Positions 57,176-64,000 of a stretch of 64,000 nt of DNA are shown here, piece after piece. A model generated the notes under the pieces. That model saw only the letters and a program-made list of their open reading frames with translations, was not told the DNA's origin and did not search any database. Numbering within the stretch: position 1 is the first letter of the stretch; each line of letters opens with the position of its first letter. This DNA is from Selaginella tamariscina (Eukaryota; Streptophyta; Lycopodiopsida; Selaginellales; Selaginellaceae). The position numbers were made by a program, and so were the translations under genes. The stretch lies in assembly GCA_003024785.1 (NCBI GenBank), contig PUQB01000047.1, positions 429,652 to 493,651 of the forward strand. The letters are read 5' to 3'.

Positions 57176-57256
57176 CTGTGTGCCGCTTGCCCTTTTTTCT
57201 GTATATTTTAAAAATGTCTTTATATATAAAATAAAAATAATTTTAAGTATATACAT

Positions 57257-58328
57257 ATAAACAGTTTATATTTGTATAAAACATTTTATAGTAAGTATGT
57301 AAGTATATACAAAGTCAGGAGATTTATTTTTGGTATTCCATCATGCAAATTTTATTATATATTTGTTATATAATTATTCAATCGTATAAAATATATTATA
57401 TTTATACAGCTCTATCATTGAAAGTATATGACGTATGCATTATATTATACTTTCTGTGTAGTATACAACAAGACTGTATACGTCTATACACTGTATATAT
57501 GTAGATAAGAAACATTGTCATCAACTTGTAATATATGTATATGTAACTAGTGTATAATCAGTGTACATACCTCTTTTTAGATATATACTTCACATTAATA
57601 TGTTTATAATACACACCCGTACAGATCAGATATATACATATATATACACCACAGATCGACAATGTACGGTGGTATATAAATTTCTTCTTAAGATTTAGTT
57701 GTTAAACTATTATCATACACACAAAATACCATGTATGTATGTCCCACACGCACAGACATATATATTGTTGCTGCCTTAAAACTCAAAAAATGTGACCAAA
57801 CTTAACTCATATAACATTTAAATAAAACTAGTATAACTGCAGTTTATTTTTCTTACTTAATATTTTTAAGTGTTAGAACGGTACAGAATTAACATTAATA
57901 ACCCTAAACCCTAAATCTAATTAAGTTTGATGATGAAAATTAATTTATTTATAATCGTTAATATGTATAATTGTCTTTAAATTTAACTTGAATAACCTTA
58001 ATTTTTAAATCTAATTTAAATTTAACAGTGAAAATCAAAGTATTTACAACCGTTGATAGTTGATAATATAAACATTAAATTATATACGGCCATTGATAGG
58101 CTCACAATTTTATAATTGTTTTGAAATGAACAAAAAGTTTAAGTCAATTATATATTTGCATTAAACACATTAGTTTAGCTTTTAATTATAGCTTTGAGTA
58201 AATTTAATAAAATGTTTAACAGTTAATTAATTTACTAAACTATAGTATGTATGTGTGCGTGAGAGAGAGAAACTTTTTTAATATATATTTGGGCTGCACA
58301 TATTTTATATATAATAATATACAGATTG

Positions 58329-58378
<50 letters not shown>

Positions 58379-58382
58379 TTGT
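57257..58382. other. AT-rich intergenic DNA with microsatellite
   Basis: No gene is visible. (TG)n and (GA)n runs lie at 58327-58372. A short AACCCTAAACCCTAAA telobox-like stretch lies at 57900. Confidence 0.5.
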
Positions 58383-59799
58383 TTAATATGCGAGTTTAAA
58401 TGTACAAACACGGATTATATCGTCGTCAGTTTCTAACCTCTTCTGCACTGGGTTGATACTCGTTGGCTTGGTTGCATACGTGAACATGTAGTAAATTCCA
58501 TCAACGTATGTATTCTTCTCTCCTCGTGTGTTCTTCTTAACAATGGGATATGCCAATGGCATTATTCCCCTGTTGAATATCTCCACGTCCATGCCCCCGC
58601 CCCTATTATCATCTGCATATTCATTAAATATATCATGTCAATATACTACTTATTAATATAAAACTCACATATTCAATGTTATATTACTTCACTCTAACAA
58701 ATTAAAACAGTATCAAGTTGATACTTATCGAAGTACACACGATCAATCTACAAGTAATGCCATATAGTATAAAAATGTCACACACATCCTACAAGAACAT
58801 GGGTGACACAAACCTCTATAACTGAAAATAAGTTCAGTAGATAACTATACACATAAACATGCATACACAGACATATGTATGACTTTATGCAAACACACAC
58901 ACACACACACAATCCTCTTCTTATCATGATATTACCTTTTATTTTATATACAAACGTGTAGCACGTATATACACATATATATTGTAGGCCATTATGTATA
59001 GTTATATGTGATACATCCAGCTCATGCCTGTGCCTGCGCTTGTGTGGTGTGTGTGTAAGGAGAGAGAGTTACCCTTGGGACGGGACAAATTGTGTGAAAC
59101 TTTGCGTTTTATTCTAACGTTTTCAGTGCGTGCAATGAAAGAAAATGTAGAGATAACGACATAGCATCTCTCATGGAATATTATTATATATTTTACAACA
59201 CCATAAGTTGAGAGAGAGAGATGTACGCATTATCTACAAATATATTGCTTAGTGCGATATAAATAATACAACACACACACACACATGCATGTAAGATATA
59301 GCATACCTCCTCGTACCGCTGAGATAGTTGTAACCTTTGCTCCTCAGTTATATCCGGCCGAAGAACGGCCATTGTCTCATAGCGTGTAAATCCCTTCGGA
59401 TAAACAACTCTAGGCTTCTCAGCCTCGTCTTTCTCATCAGTTCCTTCACTCTGTACACCCTTCTCCGTATCCATTTCACCTGCATTCACGATAAACATAT
59501 ATGTGTGTATACATATACACAGCAGGCTACATAATAAGTGCTATCTACACACGCATACCCGCATTTTCGACAGCAGTAGTCACAGAAGAGGATGAATCCT
59601 CAGGTGTCTTCATAGAAGATGATATATCCTCAGCCATAGCCAGAAATCTCTTGCTAAATCTGCTACTTACACTACTTTTTACCCGGATCGATCTAGAATA
59701 AACGCCTGTATATGTAATCGATCTACTGTGTGAAGATACATAAAGAAAATGCGTGCCCTGCACTGCTCCCGGCATAGCCATCGCCATCGCCATCGCCAT
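58383..59799 (-). CDS. RPS6: Plastid 30S ribosomal protein S6 (bS6c), nuclear gene
   Basis: bS6 binds the platform of the small ribosomal subunit; this nuclear copy is predicted to act in the plastid. Exons on the minus strand are 59799-59559, 59479-59307 and about 58612-58383 (stop TAA at 58385). Exon 1 starts MAMAMAMAMPG and is rich in Ser/Arg, a plausible transit peptide. The S6 domain follows: GFTRYETMAVLRPDITEEQ in exon 2; GGGMDVEIFNRGIMPLAYPI, NTYVDGIYYMFTYATKP and LETDDDIIR in exon 3. The junction of exons 1 and 2 is in frame (G|GT). The exon 2/3 junction at canonical sites is out of phase by my count, so a tiny exon, another splice site or a base error may be involved. The C-terminal tail after DDDIIR is short (VCTFKLAY). 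Confidence 0.85.
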
Positions 59800-59923
59800 A
59801 TCTATTGATAACCAAGAACCCTAAAACCCTTCTCCCCCGTTAATTTCTGACGGAATATGCTTCATATGTCGTAGCAGAATATTCGATATGTAATCGAATA
59901 TTCTGGTTCTTCTTTCCTCGGCT
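59800..59923. promoter_or_regulatory. Bidirectional promoter between bS6c and CPP1-like genes
   Basis: Only 124 bases separate the two start codons, which point away from each other. The segment contains a telobox-like AACCCTAAAACCCTT next to the bS6c start and two GAATATTC-containing inverted repeats (AGCAGAATATTCGATATG and AATCGAATATTCTGG). Teloboxes are common in plant ribosomal protein promoters. No TATA box is obvious. Confidence 0.6.
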
Positions 59924-60554
59924 ATGGCGGCTGTTTGGCATGTTAGGTGCCCTTTGTCGCAAGCGCGATTGCAAGGGAGGTTATATCCTTCGTCTTCTGC
60001 GGGTTTAAATTGGTGGGTTTATTATGTTAATTTTCTGAGCTAAGTATGATTTTTTAAATGTTTTTTTTCAGGAATAATAGAAATTTTGTGGAATATGGAA
60101 GGATTAGGAAGGTGGGTGTTGTTTTGTGTTCAATGGGAGCTTCATTTGGTGCAGAAAGCTCAGGTATTAAGAAATATATACGCACGCGTTATATATGCAT
60201 TGTGTGTGTGTCTTTGTAGAATATATCCATAAGTATGATTTTAAAATATATATATATCAAGTATATTTATCAGACATATATGCATTGCACGCTAGGATAT
60301 ATAGCAACATGTAATGTACAAAATGATATACTCACACGTTTTCATTTACATGTATTTGTGTATGTATAATGTATATATAATGATTTTTATATTTTTATAT
60401 CTGGTGGTATATTGATAATATTTTAACATGTAATACAACAGAGACCATTATATTTTGTACACACACAGATTTGTATATAAGAATTCATTTTATGCAATCA
60501 AACATGATGTACTCCAAATTGAGTTATATGGATGTGTTTGTGTGTATGTTTATA

Positions 60555-60625
<71 letters not shown>

Positions 60626-61667
60626 TAACAACAAATTGTTATTTATTTAACAGATCATTAAGTGTTAATTAACTAAATGAACTATTAAATAATTACTTAA
60701 TCCAGGATCAACGCCAGTATTTCCTAGGATCAACGTGAGAGATCCATACAAGAGACTGGGAATATCCCCTGAAGCATCTGAAGAAGAGTTTCGTGAGGCT
60801 CGTAATTACTTACTCAAGTTATATGGAGCTCATCCCAAAAGCAAAGCCTCTATTGAATCAGCCTACGATAAAGTCATCTCGGTAACACACACACACACAC
60901 ACGTATGTGTGGTATACACGTTTTAATATAAAATGTTAAACAGGAGAGCTTAAAGAAGTGGAGGAGAAAGCCAAAGGTTATTAAACCTCGGCCAGTTTGG
61001 ATACAAAAGGTTTATGAGAGGTTTGACACACCTCCTACTATTCTTATACTTGCAAGAGCGTTTGCGTTCTTTGTACTCGGTGTATGGAGTGTGTTAGATA
61101 CCTCTTCAGGTGGCCCTAGCCTTCAGGTAATTTTCTACATGCGTGTGTTAATGCGGTAAATAACATATATTTTCTTATGTGTGTGTATCCCTGTTTGTTT
61201 GTGTTTAGGTGTGTGTTTGTATATATGTATGTAATTCATTCTATTATCTATTACATTGACTCCTCTCTCTCTCTCACACACACACACAGTCATTGCTCTC
61301 CAGATTCAGCTTTGTGACTTATATATGCTTATGCATTGTGTGTGTGTGTGTAATATTACCTATTTCATTCTACAGGTGATATTAAGCCTTGCAGCTTGCA
61401 TCTACTTCTTAAAGAAAAGGTTTAAAGTTCTGTGGAAATCTTCTTTGATAGGGTAAACTCTGCGTGCGTGCGTGCGTGCGTGTGTGTGTGTGTGTTTATG
61501 TGTACTATATATGCAGGGTGGCAGCATTTATATTGGCCTGGGTATTTGGCTCTTTTCTCGTTCCAGTCTTGCCTACGGTAATATTCCCGGGATCATGGAA
61601 TATTGAGTTGATGACGTCTTTGATATCTTATGTGGTGCTTTGGCTTTCATGCACTTTCCTCAAGTGA
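59924..61667 (+). CDS. CPP1-like (DUF3353) plastid membrane protein
   Basis: CPP1-family proteins are plastid envelope/thylakoid proteins with a J-like domain; CPP1 itself acts as a holdase chaperone for protochlorophyllide oxidoreductase. Six exons are 59924-60012, 60072-60163, 60706-60881, 60944-61126, 61376-61452 and 61517-61667, all with GT..AG introns and matching phases. The N-terminus (about 60 residues, Arg/Ser-rich) fits a transit peptide. The J-like part has PRINVRDPYKRLGISPEAS, EEEFREARNYLLKLYGAHP and IESAYDKVI. Then a basic segment (KKWRRKPKV) and YERFDTPPTILILARAFAF lead into three to four membrane segments. The end SYVVLWLSCTFLK matches the family. It looks closer to the CPP1-like Arabidopsis paralogue than to CPP1 itself. 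The frame is intact. Confidence 0.88.
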
Positions 61668-61743
61668 TCAATCAATTTTTGCAGTTTTTCATACATATGG
61701 TGTGAGTACATGCCTGCGTGCGTGCGTGCGTGTGTATAATGGC

Positions 61744-61792
<49 letters not shown>

Positions 61793-61795
61793 TGT

Positions 61796-61833
<38 letters not shown>

Positions 61834-63861
61834 TTTAACATACATGTATTGTTATTCAGAATTCATACTTAATTTTACTTAATAATTTAGCTAAAAACTG
61901 CTGATTAGGAATTCTCGAGTTATACAGTTTTGATTTTGTCATTCAATGGTCTGTGTGTACACGTTACGCATACCAAAAGGTGTATGTGTATATGAAACAT
62001 ACATACATATATGCACATTTGCATAAAGAGCTTGCACAAATCACACGACGTCTCTGCATTTGAGAGTTGACCATACCTGATTACCCAAATATATTATGTT
62101 AATCACAAATTACTTGTAATTAATTAATATATATCAATCTTACATGTACGTAGTTATTATTTGGAATTATTTATATAAAATACTCCACAATTACCTTTTT
62201 TTAAACATTTCTTATGTATCCAACTATAGACACAAAGATATACATAAATTTACACTTGCAGTATATTCATGTGATATATTAATCTCTATAATATATAGTT
62301 TAGAAGTACTTATATATATGTGTGTATAAATAAGTAAACCAGTATGAGTGGATGGATACATATTTCTTCATATGTTGTATGCATACACAAACATTCGTAT
62401 GTGTGCACACATATACACACATAATATGTGTGCATGTCATAGACAATACATATGCATCTATAAATACTTCTATGAACATATATACATGTATAATATAAAC
62501 TTTGCTTTCAAATAATACTTTAAATGCATTCTTACAGATTTTATAATCTTTATTTTCATGTTATAATGTTTAAATAATTAATTATAATTTCAAACCGATA
62601 ACCAACTGATTATTAAATGGATATAAACAAGTTTAACTAGATATAGAATCATGCTATTTTCATAAATCTAATTTTAAATAAATGCAAATCAAATTTATAA
62701 AATACCACATGTTTTTTTTTAAATTTAAATTAGGTTCACATTCATATATTTATAGTGAATAGCTTATTAAAAGATACATACATAATAAAATTAAAATGTA
62801 TGGTTAAAATGAGTATACATAATACATTGTATGTTGTAGCTATAATGCACCTAGAGACATGAGAATGCTTACTAGTATGATACATGTGCTATGCACATAT
62901 AATCTTTACATATCACATAAAAGCAATATGATACTGATATAATCAACTTTTATAATCCATATATAATTAGTGGAATCAAAGCCAAACTTTAACATTTAAT
63001 AAATTACATTATATTATTTAGTGTATAGCTCATGATTCGGTCTTTTTTTCCCACAACATTTAATAATATAAATATCAGTTAAAGTCTGCATTGAAATATA
63101 ATGGAAATGTTATAAAATCTTAAAATATTTAGAATCAGGGAGTAACTTTTACATTGTATATATGAATGATTTTGAGTGTGCGTACGCGTGGGTTGAAGAA
63201 TACAATATAATATGTGTATGTAGATACATACACACACATACATACATACATACATACATACACATATATATATATATCTGTGTGTGTGGGAAGAGCTAGC
63301 TTACTATGTTTATTTTACACAGCCTGATATAGTGTGTATTCCATTTCTAGTAGAACTTCACTAGGTTGCATATCATGCATTTAATGATAAAAATGTATTT
63401 AATATATAAATTTCAATAGCTTATTAGATACATACGCGTGTATGTGTGTATACAAGTGAAATATACATACATGTATCTGTACAATATATTCCTACATACA
63501 TCTGTGTAGGTGTATAAATTCTTTACATTGTGTATATATAGTATAATACATAAAGGTAAATAAGGATACACATATACTTAATTATTAGATATAGATATTA
63601 TATATGTAATAATTATAAATTCATATATAATCAACCAGAGAAATTATTATTATTATATTGTAGGACAAAGTATAAGTATACATAAACGATAATAGAAAAA
63701 TATTAATCCCTATCATTTAAAAGATGCAATAATATATGTGTCTATATGCTTATAAATTAATTGCGGTTATCTGTTCATGTATGTGTATTTACATATATAT
63801 CCACGACTGGTTAGCATCTATCATGCATTTGATTATTTATAAATTTCTAAAAAACACAATT

Positions 63862-63910
<49 letters not shown>

Positions 63911-64000
63911 TTATTTATTTATAATATGTATTATATACCTCTCTTGGTGGCCATCTCTGTATAAGTAGTGTGTAGAACATGTCATTAATACTATATCTTG
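61668..64000. other. AT-rich intergenic DNA with microsatellites
   Basis: I find no gene, RNA or element. (TA)n(GA)n runs lie at 61743-61831, (CATA)n at 63228-63270 and a long (AT)n at 63866-63909. Words such as ATACATACAT are frequent. Confidence 0.6.

Noticed and set aside
60735..60926. A short separate J-domain gene
   Set aside because: It is exon 3 of the CPP1-like gene, with in-phase splice sites on both sides.

Overview
The window looks like nuclear DNA of a green plant (streptophyte). It has short TTTAGGG telomere-type repeats, intron-containing genes for plastid proteins (ribosomal protein bS6 and a CPP1-like/DUF3353 membrane protein), a truncated SAUR-like gene and several Ty3/gypsy retrotransposons. 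Nothing in the sequence fixes the species. The DNA is AT-rich and full of TG/CA, GA and TA microsatellites. Only the last 7 kb carries ordinary host genes; roughly the first 55 kb is nested mobile DNA.

The main object is a large DNA transposon at 32721-54910. Its ends are inverted repeats (TGCAAGTTGTAACTAA plus a weaker extension). The right end carries a plus-strand gene for a DUF7869-type RNase H-fold transposase. The left end carries, on the minus strand, a gene with a ParB/sulfiredoxin-like domain followed by a probable permuted DNA methyltransferase fold, and then an NLI-interacting-factor (FCP1-like HAD) phosphatase-like region. Between the divergent genes lie arrays of an 18-bp perfect palindrome, GGCGGGATTAATCCCGCC, placed directly upstream of both genes. 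In the transposase gene the array lies inside a long first intron. A second copy of the transposase half fills 1-7137. It shares the same right terminus but has a different flank, which confirms the boundary. All copies carry frameshifts or deletions. About 56 palindromes are present in total.

A non-coding LTR retrotransposon of 7.5 kb with nearly identical LTRs (42406-49923, minus orientation) has split the 32721-54910 element. From 7138 to 29700 there is a nest of LTR elements: a gag fragment plus LTR that transposon copy 1 probably entered; a degraded relative of the 7.5-kb element's LTR (10871-12041 and 29385-29690) that has been entered by other elements; a nearly complete but frameshifted chromovirus (12058-18374) with a perfect 5-bp target duplication; a deleted inverted relative (19863-24104); and an older gypsy element (24105-29150).

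The host block is a SAUR-like fragment (56960-57175, minus), the plastid bS6 gene (58383-59799, minus) and the CPP1-like gene (59924-61667, plus). The last two are head to head across 124 bp, so they probably share a bidirectional promoter. The rest, 61668-64000, is AT-rich DNA in which I see no gene.
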